Assembly: GCF_901709675.1 (NCBI RefSeq)
Contig: NC_051092.1
Coordinates: 12,150,491-12,214,490 of the forward strand
DNA: 64,000 nt
From: Syngnathus acus
Taxonomy: Eukaryota; Chordata; Actinopteri; Syngnathiformes; Syngnathidae
Direction: 5' to 3'
Below, in pieces: positions 12,771 through 26,050 of the stretch (positions are counted from its first letter, which is position 1; the number at the start of each line of letters is the position of its first letter). Below the pieces are notes generated by a model. The model was not told the origin of the DNA and did no database searches. It worked only from the letters and a program-made list of their open reading frames with translations. The translations under genes and the position numbers were made by a program.

Positions 12771-15700
12771 AATGAAATAAATTAATTGGTTTATTCCTAA
12801 AATCTCACACGTAGCTTATGGGATTGTAAAGTTTGTAGATAATGGTAAAGTTCATCATTTTGGTTTGAATCCCTAACATATGTGTGATAGCAATTATAAT
12901 GAATTTGCTGATGGCTAACCTGTTCTTTCTCCATTAGGCAGATGACATGAGTAAATGTCAGTGTACACGTATATGTTTAAAGTGACTGTGGAAATGAAAA
13001 TGCCACGGTCAATTCATTCATGCCTCTGACTTTTTCTTGAGCTTCACGATTGAACGCTTGACATTTGTCTTGCACATTTTTAATCAATTTGCTCATCCCT
13101 GCTTGGTTAAATGTTGAACAAGATTCCAGATTTTCTCAGCTGGTGTCTTTTGTTTACTTAACTGCAAAGGACCTGCTAGTTAACAAGCCTTTTGATGAGC
13201 AGAGTTAATCGTTCCATTGATTGTTTTAATAACTGTATGTAAAATAAGAATTGTCACTGATGATAATGACGAGGAGGAAGAGGAGGAGGATACACGGTTC
13301 AGAGAATTGATGCATGGAGTATTAATAAGTATTATACTATATATTAAAAAATATTATAATAATAATTATATCATTATTATTATTATTATTATTATTATTG
13401 AAAAAAATAATAATGTGAGAAATTTTCATCTAACTTTTTGGTACCTTTTGTATTTCAAATGACACCTAGCAACACTCAACTTCAATGTTTTGATATTTAA
13501 TTGAATAGTACACGGTTTTTCAAATTATTCACTTTTTTGATAACCCCATGTTTGATTTTTGCCACCTTGTCGGGCTTCCTTCTGGCGGCAGAGGCCGGGC
13601 TTGAACGATTCAAACGGGAAAACTCACTAAGCCGAAGACGTTTGCGGGCTCCATGCCAAGCGCTCGTCAACTGCATTTTTGCCGAGGATGATTTTGTCCA
13701 GTGTGTTGTCACAGATGTCAGGCTAAACACAAACAAACATAAGCTATCAGACTCAAACCTCTAACCTCAACACATTTGCTCGCTCATGTGAGGGTTGTCC
13801 CTCAAGAGAATGTCTGCTTTCCTCCCTTTTTGAGGTTTTAAACTGTCAAAAGTCTCACTTTGCAACTGAGTGATTGAAAGTATTATGGCGGCAATGAAAC
13901 CGGGGGATCTACAGTATGTCGTGGTGATTTATATGAAACTTAGTACTTCTTCTATCCTTGCTTTTACAGAAATTGTATTTTTCTTCCAAAGATTCTGATC
14001 ATAATGACATTTATCCACAATCGAGGCACTGTCATCATCTTCAGATTCATGTGTTGGTCACTGGAGACTTCACTCATGTTCAAACAACACTCGACATGGG
14101 GATTAAAACTCAGAACCTCCAGTTGTATTCAAAAGGCCAATCCGAAATAATTTTTTTATGTATCTTAACGAGAATTTTTTTTTTTTTTCATCACGATTAC
14201 AATTATTACTAAACTTACTTACCATTTTATGTTTAGTTATCTACAGCACTTTGTTACAGCTGGTTGCCATCACTAGACTCATCTTAGTTTTTGATAGCAA
14301 TTGTGTTGCTAGAAAATAGTGAGCATTTGGATCGCCTCAACTTTATTTTTTCTTCTATATTTTCCATCAAGAGAAGAAGTTATCGACAGGTGTGGTACTC
14401 ATTAGAGGTCATAAAACCAGCGCTCAGTACAAACACAGACGTGGAATAGTGAGTGCAATGATCTAATGTATATACATATACATACTTAAAATTCATAGAA
14501 GGCCGGGTCAAGTCCCCTCAGTATGGCACAGGACAATGAGATGCCCTCTGAGTTTTGTAGTCATTAATCAGCTACTCATTACCGAGCTGTGGTGGGAATG
14601 CGGATGTAAATGTACACATCTGTGCGTGCACACACACATAGGATGTAAAAGAACCTCCCCAAACGCCACAATTCCACACAAACCATTAGTCAGTGCTGAG
14701 GGAGTTGGAGGCCAGAGGTAAACAACAAGTACGAGGAGAGTAAAGTAAAAGTACTTTCCCCGTGTGTTTACCCTTGGCTGCTGCGTGAAAAAAAGTCAAC
14801 AGACTTTGCCCGGACGACTTCACGCAGCGGCCTCATGAATCTATGCATGGAAATATGCAGCCGACAAGCGTGCCCTAATTAGCATTTCCTATTTAGCATT
14901 TTAGCATCCGCTTGTTAAATGCGGTAGGTGTGGTCAGAAAAGACTGGATGGTGCGCCACTTTCTGGAGGGTGCTAGTTGAACACATTCCTTAAGAACTGT
15001 TGTGTAATATGCAGGGACATGCGATTAGGACAGGCCGAAGAGAAAAAATGACTAATGGTTATTACATTCAATTATTTTGCATTTTTGTCATCTATGAAAT
15101 CTATGTCATAAAATGATTTTCATTTAAACAGCTTTTCTATTGTTTTCTCCAAGTAAAGCAATGTAGTGACAGTAATGGCACGGCACGCTTGCGAATTCTA
15201 TTAACCAACAGTGACTGTACAACCGTACTTTTAGTACAAGGGCTGCATCGCTGCTGCCCCACGCAGGAAAAAGACCGCCAGTGCTGTAGGAAGCCTCATG
15301 TGTTCCATCAATGTCTGTTAGACTCCCACGAGTGGCTGTCCACTGAGTGCCCTTCTCAGTCGCTCTCAGCGGGACTGATAACAGCCACTGGACTCCAGCT
15401 GCTTCTCCACGCTACAACACACACAAGAGCCAAACAGAGTGATGGAGTATTTGCTGTTAGTTTAGCAGCCTAACATTTAATACTGCAAAATTGATATCTT
15501 CTGACCTGATTTGTTAAGCAGATGTTTAATCTACGGCATTGGTCTACCTTTGGTAATTGGATCCGGTTTGGTTTATTAGTGCAGTTTTGATTCATTTTCA
15601 TATTCATTCAGCTTCACCTTCTATTTTTGTCTCTTTCGAAGCAACATTTGGAATTATACTAGCATCTGCGTGGAAGACAAGTGACAGCAACTTCAGCCTT

Positions 15701-18700
15701 ACATGAGGCAGAGTAACGTACGCCTCACCCTAAGCTTTTTTTATCTGCAGTTTCATGTAATGTAACCTTATTTATTGAACACACACATTGCCATTTTGTG
15801 CTTCTCGCTGACAAGGTAAAAAATAAGCATATAAATAAATATTAACCAACTAATAAAATGTAGAAATAATCTGCAGTTTATAAGAATAAAATAAAGCACA
15901 TTCCGCATTTGCACTGCAAATGTTATTGTTACGTTAGCCATGTTGTATGTAGCCAAAGAAAATAATTTCATCACAGACTTTTCTGACGTGGGAGCTCAAT
16001 GCTTTCTGGTATTTTCTACACATGCGTCAGCAAGCAATCATGACATTTTATTGCTGCGTCTCTTGCTTTGTTGTCGTCACTGACGGCAATGACTTGTTTT
16101 TCTATAAGTCTTCACACATCCACGGTCACTACTTTGCTGCCCTTGAGCGGTGCATTAGTGCACATCCCCGTGCATTACGGCTATCAACTGTCACTCAGTG
16201 TGTCCATCGAGGGCTTTTAACGACAAACCCACCCAACTCCTCCTGTCTCCCATCCACTTAAAACATTAAAGCCAGGATGTACTAGCAATATTGCCAACGC
16301 CACCGCAACGAAACGGAATTAGAGGATGGCGGCATTTCGTGTATGAAGGAATCAAAGAGGTGCATTGGGCTTTTTTGAGAACTACTGAGGTTTTGATGCT
16401 CATGTGCCTCTTGCAACTTTCATGAGTGGACTTAATCCGATTAGAAAATAAACATCAATATAAATAACAAACCTGTCAATGTTATATAGCTGAATATTTA
16501 CCACAAAAAAACATTCAATGTGTTCCCCTTTAATAAGTATTTAAACATTAAATATAAGAATCAAAACACTTAAAATAATACTATATTGACGTGATTATGA
16601 AATGAGAATATTTACTTGTCATATTGGAAATGAATGATGAAATGTTTCCACGTAGCAGCCCCTGCAACGCCCTGGTTGGGAAACATCGCTTTGCAATACT
16701 CTGCTCAAACGACGTATACATATATCTGAAGAATTCTTAAGTTGCGTCATTTCCAAGTCAAGGTATGCGTACTACTGTTATTTCAAAAGCCACTGAGTAG
16801 TATTGCGTCATGACAGTGAGTTGCCAGTTGGAGCCCCATATTGACCATTCTGAAGGAAGACGCAGCTCTGCATCAGATAAACTGCATTACATGAAAGCAA
16901 TAAAAACTCAGCAAAGAAAGAGACGAAACAGAAGCGCTTTCCAAGGGGAATGAGTAGTGTCGAAGCAGCATGCAAAGTCGTCTTTCTATTAATATCTGCG
17001 TGCTCTCAATGGGTTTACAGCAAAAACAAACAAAAGAGCGTTGATAGCATATCAATCTGCCTTCTACTCCTTCCCTAGCGAGCATCCTTTGGGCTTCCCC
17101 GGCGACTTCCCGCTTTTGTTTGTTCACTTTTTGGCCTCGTTATTTTTAGGTCAGCGTTTCGTGATCCATCACGCAACAAATAGGATTTGTTTTGCTCCTA
17201 ATGATGCAAATTTGTCCTTATTGATAGTGTATTGATAATTAATGGGAGGTTTTTCTTTGGACTGAGCTGCTTGTTTACTCTCCCCTGCTGAGAGTTTTTT
17301 TAAGTGTGTGTTCGCATGCTGTTAGAACTGTTCCACTGCTATCTCCATAGGAGTCCAATGGAATGAATGGTGAGTGTGTCTAATTGCTTTTCTCAGGGCA
17401 ATTTAAAAAATATACAGGGTGTTCCAAAAGGCATCAAAAGTAGTCAGCAAAAAAGTATTTCTATTTCATTTTAGGCATTATGCGGGCAGCTGTGAGTTCA
17501 TTAGCATTTTTTCTTTTTTTAAGCATATCATTCCCTTGGCCGTTGCTCACCAATTGACACTGGGTCAGCTTGGAAAGAGGTTTCTAAGAAATTATTAAGC
17601 ACATTCTATTTTGATTAAGACATCATGTTAATTATGCATTCTTGGACCTAAAAAATGCTTTTTGAGGTTAAAATGTTTCTCACTCCCATTTAAAAGAAAC
17701 AGGTTCAATGAAAGAAGTAAAGAAAATAAAGTCCTTGTGCTTATGAAAAGACTGATGTAGTTATTTTCACTTTTCACAATGTTCAATGACTGATGGTACA
17801 AATCTGCAAATAAATCACGCTCCACTCTGAATACCTGTTCATACGTACAAAGTTAATTTCCATGATGCGTTCCCTTGAAAAATAGTCAACGTGCCTTAGG
17901 TGGCTGCAAAGTAAACAAATGACTAAGAAACACAAACGGCCTTTGCATTTGTTTGCGTGCAGCACAGGCCCATTTGTTGCTGATTGTGTTCCATCAGTCT
18001 CAGTAATCCTATCTCACTTAGCCACGGGGATGTTTTCATTCTTCACCAGGCTCGGAGGTGTTCCCATCTGGGAACGCTACAAGCGTTTACCAAGCATTGT
18101 ATGGATAATTCAGGATTGTTCATGATACATTGAGTCTGGATGAATTATTCAAGCGCCGCGTGTAACTCATCGTGCAACCCCGCAGCGCTGTAAAGCACTT
18201 CAGGGAGCCTGCGCTAACTTAGTAACGTCCTGCTGTTACCTCAAAGCTTCTGTGACTTCATTCCGTAGCTCAACTTCCTGTCAAGGGGTGATGGGAGCTG
18301 GACTGAGGAGACCCCCCCCCCTCTCTCTCTACTGTCACTGGTCTTCTAAAACACAAATCAGAAATATTGATTTGTCCGATGCAAAAATCCAGTTGCTGTA
18401 TTTATTCCTTTTCACAGTATAGTCACACATACGGGTGACGAAATCTCAATCAGTCGCCAATTGCGCCCGCACAATTATGCAAACACTTGAATGTCATGTG
18501 ACCAAGGCAGAGCAATTGAGAAAACTGGGTAAATTACTTGAATGACCATTTGAGCCTCCTGGTTTGATTGTGTCAAGCATCAGTCCAAAAGAAGATATTG
18601 AGGAGGTAAATGACTTCTACAATGGAAAAAATGATGTGACCCTAACATGCTAGTTTACATTAGAGCATCTACAATGTTTCACAATGTTTTTATGTTAACA

Positions 18701-20708
18701 CTAAGGTAGCAGAGCTTCATTACACGGAACAATATGGTTTGCTTGAACAATTTGGTGTTTAAACTTTCCACACTATTCTTCTGGGGAATTCTCTCATTCT
18801 GCCGCCGACCACAAGTTTGGCCTTCGGATGTTTACCTGTCCCCGTGGCTGCTTAGTGTTTTGCCACAACGCTGAGAACTAATGAGTTTTCCCGTCCTGTT
18901 ATCTGTGGATATTTTAATTGCCTGGGCTAAATGCAGGCCAGGATACATTGCATTCATTTCAACATTGTTTCCACCTGTTCTTATTGTTGTTGGTAATTTT
19001 GCGCTCTCAGGGTTTTTGCGCTGTGATTTACAGGAGGTCGACTTGAAACTGCTTATTGTCAGTAGCCGAAATGGATGCTAGCGTCTTAATTTCTGCAGAT
19101 ATTGCCGCTTGTTATTTCCACCCCCCGCCCCCAGGCCATTTCCACTAATGTCTCCCGAGCTATCCCACTGTGTTATATTTGTACCATATGGACGCCAAAT
19201 GACGCAATTAAAAACACTGCAAAACCCTGTAAAAAATTATCACTAGCAGGAAGCAAGACGGGCGCTTTGGCTTTTGGAGTAGATTAACTTTTACATACTG
19301 TTCAGGTCAAATTTGACACGTTTTACACATTTGACAGCAATAAAAAAAAATATCCTTAATGTCACACTTACACCCTGAAGTGTTAAAACCTGTCCTACAG
19401 TAGCCAAAAATACATGTGAGAAAAAAAATGTGGGAATGGTGTCAATCTTGAAGCTGTGAAAATGATATAAATGTGTGTATTTTGAATTTGTGATAACAAT
19501 ATTCAACTACAGCATGCAAATGATACTAAACACAGAACAGAACTCATGGCCATCAGACGATGCCTAAAAAGTATCAGAATTATATAAAGTATCAGGATAA
19601 AAATTAACAAAAGGCTAAAGAGAAGGCTAAAATCATCATTCAGAATAAATTAGCAAATTACTAGAGATTTCAAAACTAATAAATAACCAAAAAATGACCC
19701 AAACAAGTGCGATACCTTTCCAAAGTAGCCTTGAGCTTGAACTGATGGAGCTGACTTGGATGAAGTCTTCAAAGTAAACCATATCAGTCCAGTGGCAAAA
19801 GATTTAATGCCCGGAGAATGAAACCTGGAAAATGAGAATATTCACATTCAGGCATGATTCAAGCCAGTTCTCTTGTTCAATGGCTCTGCCTTGGTCAAAG
19901 TACATAGAATGCTTTGGTCACTAGTGATGCAATCTGGGGTTTTGCCACCTCCAAGTACGCGTGGCAACCGTGTAAAGGTCCATTAACCAGTCGTTGACGC
20001 TCTGCCTCTAAAATGATGCAACTGATACCTTTAGAATGCAGGTCACCCATATGACCAGTAGATGGTGGTGGTAGTTTAAGTTTCACACGTTTCATTGCCT
20101 CGGCATCAGTCGCATCAACATTAAATTCAGATAAAAATTTAAAAACGGATTGGGGAAAAATGAAAATATGCAGAAAATATTAAAATATGAATACAATAAA
20201 TTGTTTTTAAAAGGACAAACAAGTTATCAACCCAATAAAGAAACTGAACAAGTGATAAAGACAAAAGTCATCAAACATTCTAACTGCTTGGTCAAAAACA
20301 ACACAATTTGGGTTAAAATTGGAGTGAAGTTTGCTCACGGGAAGTTGGGTCAATTTGAAACAAGTAGCAGGGTTGTTCTGGACAAAACAATATTTTTTTT
20401 GCGCATGTACAAACTCCCTTAGATTTACCTCATGCCTTCAATTGGTTCAAATTAAATGGTGAATCATCTTCCGACATGAAGATTAATAACCTAAAAACAT
20501 AAAATAAAATGCGCACAGCTAATATATCAAAGGAAATTTTACAATACCAAAATATTACACGTTGATATAGTATTTGACTTTTTTATGACACTACTTAACG
20601 AATACAGGAGCTTCCCACGTGTTGTGCAGCAACCCACCAAGATAAAAGAATGAATCAATAGTGATCCTCCTTCAGGGAAAATGCAACTTTTCTCATTTTA
20701 TTTCCTAA
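12771..20708. other. Gene-free intergenic stretch
   Basis: I see no supported exon. It contains a (TTA)n tract at 13371-13399, several AT-rich runs, and moderately complex unique DNA. The overlapping open frames near 13497-13764 on both strands lack splice sites and domain signals; unique sequence of this sort could be conserved non-coding DNA, which a comparison with other fish would show. No lrrc4 or snd1 coding sequence, the expected next genes in the vertebrate order, was recognised. Confidence 0.55.
13371..13399. repeat. (TTA)n microsatellite
   Basis: About ten copies of a TTA trinucleotide within a longer AT-rich stretch. Confidence 0.9.
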
Positions 20709-21588
20709 ATGAATTGCCGCACGCATGCATGCCCTCCTCGGGTTGGCCGTGCTGTTGACCGTTCCCAGGTGCGCGCGCACACGCACGGAGTCGGAGTCAG
20801 ACAACTGCTGGCTCGGCGGCATGAAGGCTCTTTTTCTATTTTTATCCCCTCTGGTGCCGTTTGTGTTCCTCAGCTGCAGCTAGTGGCGAGCAGAGCAGAG
20901 GTGCAGGCGTCTCTCAACACGCCCACCCCATCTCCCCGTCTCTCCATCCATTTCCCTCCCCCTCACTCTCTCCGATCCATCCATCTCCCCATCACCCTTA
21001 CTAAAAATAGCCCCAAGTCGTGATCAACTCGTCCTTGGCAGCGAGAGACTATACTGCTTGGAATCGGTAGTGCGTGTGTTGGTTGGATTGATACAAAGAC
21101 CCCCACCACCCACCCACCCTACACACCGCAAAGACAACCCTGGCGCATGCGGGCTGAATTAATGTGTTGCTATTTTTGGGAGCCCCCGTGTTTCCATGGG
21201 AGACCTAATGACGTCAATGCAGGTCAATCGCAGACTGGAGGATTGAGTGGCTTCCATTTGATGAGGGGGGGGGGGGTGTAATGTGTAAGGTCGCTGGGGT
21301 ATTCTGCTTTTGCTGTATTTCCTTCCAAAAAAGAGGGGGGGGAGGAGCACGTGTCGGAGTGGAGAGGAAACGAGGGGAGGGCTCGAACGTGTTGCATCAG
21401 CGACAAGCCGACACACAGGTGTATACGGACGTGCATGGGTACGGAGCCACGGATGCTTTATTTGCCTGCCGAGTGCGTGGAAGGAATCTCATTGTGTGTA
21501 TGCTCTCTATTTCTGATTCTGTTTTTTCCCAATGGATTTTTTTCTCTCCATCCGGACCAATTCAGAGCGATTGCTCGGTCAAGCAGAG
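20709..21588 (+). promoter_or_regulatory. Candidate promoter and first non-coding exon of the mir-129 transcript
   Basis: This stretch is richer in G, C and CpG than its surroundings and carries a perfect cAMP-response element TGACGTCA at 21209-21216, an NRF1-like GCGCATGCGG near 21143, and CG-rich runs. A strong splice donor, CAGAG|gtaagt, lies at 21588/21589. No long conserved-looking reading frame ends at that donor, so a non-coding first exon is the simplest reading. It is about 2.1 kb upstream of mir-129 in the same orientation. It could instead be the 5' part of lrrc4, whose human orthologue has a non-coding first exon, but no lrrc4 coding exon was seen. The role is inferred from position and motifs only. 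Confidence 0.4.
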
Positions 21589-22159
21589 GTAAGTCATCTC
21601 CCTGTATCCAATCACACACACGCATGTGCGTGGACTCACACACGCACCACGCACATGTGCACACCCACCCACACACGGATGGGGCATTGTTGCAGTTTTA
21701 TGTACGTAAATACGCGCATGTGGCATCTTGAGGTGTTGTTATTTAGTAATTGTTATTATTATGGGATGGCTGAAGATCGAGAGCGCGTGTGACACAGTGT
21801 GTGCACGTACTCAGGCGGCGCAGCAAGAATTGTGATTTGCTTGTTTGAATTCAGAAACTTGGAATTTGCTAGTTTGATCCTTACATTTTTACTTTTTTTT
21901 TATTAAAGTATTTCTTGTTATATATATTTAAATTTACTGCATTTCAATTCATTGTAGTTTAAGTAATTTCTAAGAACTGTAATTAATTTGAATTTGAATT
22001 GTATTTTAATGCAAGATTACCCATAATAGTTTTTCTTGGACCCCCAGACAAGTGTCCTGTATGACAGATTAAGAGGGATGCATGCAGTCGTATAATCCAG
22101 CATGCCATATATATAGTGTGTGGCGTGTAGTGTGTGGAGATGCTTCCACAGTATCATGG

Positions 22160-22304
<145 letters not shown>

Positions 22305-23679
22305 GGGGAGGTAAATGGAGCGGTGGGGGTTGTACGGGGGAGATTAGGGCGTGTACCGACCGACAAAGGCTGCCGCTGAGAGGCTTTCTGCTTTCAGAAC
22401 CATGGACAGCTCACACGGCTCACATGAGGCTCAAGTCCAAGTCGGGTGGCATCACAATGTGTTAAAAACAATAATAATATGGATTTTCATTCAAGTTAAT
22501 ACAGAAGGTTCTTGCAATGTCATGTTACACGACAATGGGTACTCTTGCGCATACCCAATACATGTAGTCTGTGGATATTAAATGCATATTCTTCAATAGT
22601 GTTCATTGTTATTGTTTGCAAGGCAGATTTGGTTGTTTGTGCAAGTGTATCTAATGTTGTGCCCGGTTTTAAAAAATATATATATATATGATGTGCCTGT
22701 GTGTGCAAATTTGTGCGCATGTGTGTGTGTCTATAGATACATTCAACCACCTGTTACTTGTCAATGAGCTTTTCTGTTGGAATGTTTTGTATGTTGTTGA
22801 ATGTCACGTATCACCAAGTCTCTCATACATAAATACAGAATACATGTGGCATCTGTATTATGGGTAATGACATGTTGAAACAGAAAGTTTCATGCATGTG
22901 TTTTTCTTTACTAATGGTTAATAATCATGTAAAGACCAAACTAAATCATTTCAAAACGTTTTCCACCGGTTAAACAAAAAGTTCAGGCTTGTGTTAATTG
23001 GACCATAACACATTTTGGGTTTAGGAGATTTTGTTATGGTCTGATGAAACCAAAGTTAATCTTTTTGCCCTAATTCCAAAAAGTACGTTTAGTACAAACG
23101 CAATAGTGTCCTGTACTTTATTAGGAGTTAATGAGATTTTATTTTTTAATAGCCACATAGGTGCGTGCTGATTCTTATTTAACTTGGATTTTGCTGCCGT
23201 CACGGTGCATCCTTTTCTCTCCAAATTAATCACATTGAAAAAAAGCCATTTTCAACACTTTGAATTGGTCAATAATTTATTAAATGAAATTTCGACATAC
23301 GGGATCCGAGCTCGGCGATTTGAACGTGATTGGTGTTATACAATTACCGGCTATAAGAGGGTGTGCATACTTGTGCTACCACATTATCTCACTTGTTTAT
23401 TTCCGCAAAAGAAATATTTTGTACATGTATATTAACAATGGAAAAGGTTTTGACCTGATTTATATTGTTTTCATTTCTTGATAGCACAAAACTTTGCATT
23501 TGAAAGGTGGTGTGCAGACTTTTTATATCAACTATGAGTGCTCACTATTTACGCACTTCCAATATATAAAACTTGCATGCTATTGTTTTGTGGAGGGCAG
23601 AAGGAATACATTGGCTTTGATGGTTGTGTCTATGTGTGTTTCAGATGATTCAGCAAGTGCGAAGAGATGCACATTCAGA
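22305..23679. other. Gene-free stretch between (TG)n tract and mir-129
   Basis: No supported exon. If 20.7-21.6 kb is the first exon of the mir-129 primary transcript, this stretch would be transcribed as its intron. A short TATATA run occurs at about 22675-22688. Confidence 0.5.
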
Positions 23680-23768
23680 TTCTTTTCGGGTCTTTTTGCG
23701 GTCTGGGCTTGCTGTCGAATGGAAAGTTACCAGGAAGCCCTTACCCCAAAAAGCATCTGCAGAGGATA
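23680..23768 (+). ncRNA. mir129: microRNA miR-129 precursor
   Basis: Both mature arms are present. The 5p arm at 23692-23712 reads CTTTTTGCGGTCTGGGCTTG plus C, identical to vertebrate miR-129-5p. The 3p arm at 23735-23756 begins AAGCCCTTACCCC and ends in AAAAAGCAT, identical to miR-129-3p of the mir-129-2 type. A 22-nt loop separates them and the arms pair over almost their full length. miR-129 is a neuron-enriched regulator in vertebrates. Its place about 6 kb upstream of leptin in the same orientation is the arrangement known for human MIR129-1 and LEP. Exact Drosha ends are approximate. Confidence 0.96.
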
Positions 23769-25196
23769 TTTACATCCTGCAAGATCCTACACACACAATT
23801 TGTCTGCTATCTTATTTTTTAAGTGTATTTCTATGTCAGTATTAGCTTCCACGAGTGGTGTGCAAAAGACTCACTGCCGAAGTACAGGTTAGTTATATTT
23901 AACTTTTACATTTGAATTCATCTTTAATGTTTTTTTTTATTTTTAATTTAGGAATGATTTGTACTTCGTTTTTATGTGCAATACATTTTAACAAAATTAT
24001 TATTATTCAAGTACAAAATGTTACAATGGCTGTCAATATGAAATATCATGTGAAAATTGGTCCCTCCACAAGAGGGCGGAATAGCACAAGTGTCTCCTGA
24101 GCTGGGATCACGTTTTGTCACTGATCCAAATATTCTTGATAGCAACCTTGTGTGTTGCATCATAACTTTTTAATCTTATCTTTGTTATTAAATCTAATCG
24201 ATGCAAGTGATGTAAGTGCACATTCCAACATGTGTATATGAATTAAAACCTTAATGCAACCAAAGCAGAAAGTTGCAGTTAAATTTGCCATATATGAACG
24301 GATGTTGTTTGGTGTTGTAGAAGAAAAGCAGCTGTAGTACTGCGCACTTCTCAGCGTATTACAATAACTATACATGTTACTATAAATGTTTTTTTTCCCC
24401 TTATAAATATTGGCTTGCACATCAAAATGTGGTTATTTTATGGTTATTTTATAAATAAAGATGTAATGTATTGTATTATAAAACTGTTTGAGTCAGAGGC
24501 TTCTATTTGAAGGGAAATATGAGGATCCACATAATGTACACATAATAATACGCGAAACCTTAAGTTGATTGGACGGACGGACGAACGGACTGACTGACTG
24601 ATTGATTGATTCTTGGTTATTTTGGTAAATAGATCAAAATCAATTGCATTTGTTGCACTGATAGGGCCACAGCGTCCACACTTTTACCTCGAGTGTGTGC
24701 ATGGATGCCTTTTCACTCAGCAGCATTGCATTGCCATGCACGTCACCAAAAGCTGACTCGGGTCTTTTCCAAACACACTTTACGGTGTGAAGACGTCACT
24801 CTAGTCTCTGGGGTGGGTTGGGGGAAGGGAGGCGTGGGGCAAGTTCAATAACATGCAGAATCAGAATTCCCGTCATTCCCGTGACTCACCCGGGCAGGTC
24901 CTGCTGAGCGGAATTCCTGCTTTCTTTGGCCGGCATCTGGAAAAGTAACCTGATGCCACTTCGAGGGCCCCCCACCACCACCACCAGCTCCCAGTATGAG
25001 CAAGTCTTGCTGCGGCCACAGGGCAGCAACACTACACTGAAATGGCAAACACACATTATCATAGAACAGCAATCATGCATGTTGATTGATTATTATTATT
25101 GTAACTTTTTTTCCCACCACATTTCCCCGTCCACATTTCTCCACCGATTCATACCATTCAGACAGCAAAGCGTCACAAAATCATAGACAGGTTAAG
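23769..25196. other. Gene-free stretch downstream of mir-129
   Basis: No supported exon. It contains an 'AATAAA' near 24453, which might end the mir-129 primary transcript, a short GGAC/GACT/GATT tetranucleotide run at about 24571-24612, and a fragment 'ctccacaagagggcggaat' near 24064 that looks like repeat debris. Confidence 0.5.
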
Positions 25197-26050
25197 AACC
25201 GCTTTCCCCAAATTGCCAGAATTACACAATTTCCATTTGAACTTATTTAGCACACCATGAAAACTATTTTTCACATGACGAACAAATATTCCAGCCTTTC
25301 ACAATGAAATTCCCAAATTGACATGTTTCAACATTTTGACTCATTCCAAACATTCCAACAGCTCAGTCAGGACGTTTTGAGAACCTTTCCACACTTTTTT
25401 ACAGTAAAATTCACAAATTGAGAAAGATGTTACACAGAACTGTATTTACCTCCTTTCCAAATTTCTTGACCAATTCAAACCATCTCCTCAGAATACGTAT
25501 CTAAATAGAAGAGTATTTTCTGGAGTAAAATTCCTTAATAGAGAGAATACTTCCTGCCGCTTTCAGATTTTTTGATTGATTCAAATCTGTCCAACAACAA
25601 AATATTCTGCTCATCCATGACATCTAGGATATCTTGCATATGTTTCACACTAAACTTTCCAAATTGAGATACATACTATATAAAATAAGAACCACTTCCT
25701 TCCACATTACTTTGCCATTTCCAAAGCGATAGTGTTGGTCAGTTCCCACATGGGTGTTATTTTCACAAACAATTAACACTTTTACTGTTGAAAAAATGGT
25801 TGTGGAGATTTAAGGATTCCACCCGACACGGACGACATTTACCACCTCCTCCCACATTGCTTCAAACCAATTCAATTCAAACCATTCCAACTTCAAACTG
25901 TTCCGTTCATTCAGGACATCTTGGCCACTCTACTCACAAACTGAGAGATTTTCCTTATTTACCTTTTCCATCCATATGTCTTGACCAATTCAAACCATTC
26001 CAACTCCAAATCTCACCTGCTTCATTTGAATCAATTCAACAGCATTTCAG
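25197..26050. repeat. Degenerate tandem repeat array
   Basis: Variants of one long unit follow each other. Each has a 'ttgaccaattcaaaccattc' plus 'caac' motif (25348, 25465, 25572, 25870 and 25980 regions), a 'cattcaggacatcttgg'-like motif, a 'cacaaactgagag'-like motif and a 'tttaccttttccatcca'-like motif. Units differ a lot, so the array is old. The 90-residue open frame at 25788-26060 is a shadow of it. Confidence 0.6.

Noticed and set aside
13497-13764. Overlapping frames on both strands of 79 and 87 codons
   Set aside because: No domain or splice support; composition does not favour either strand.
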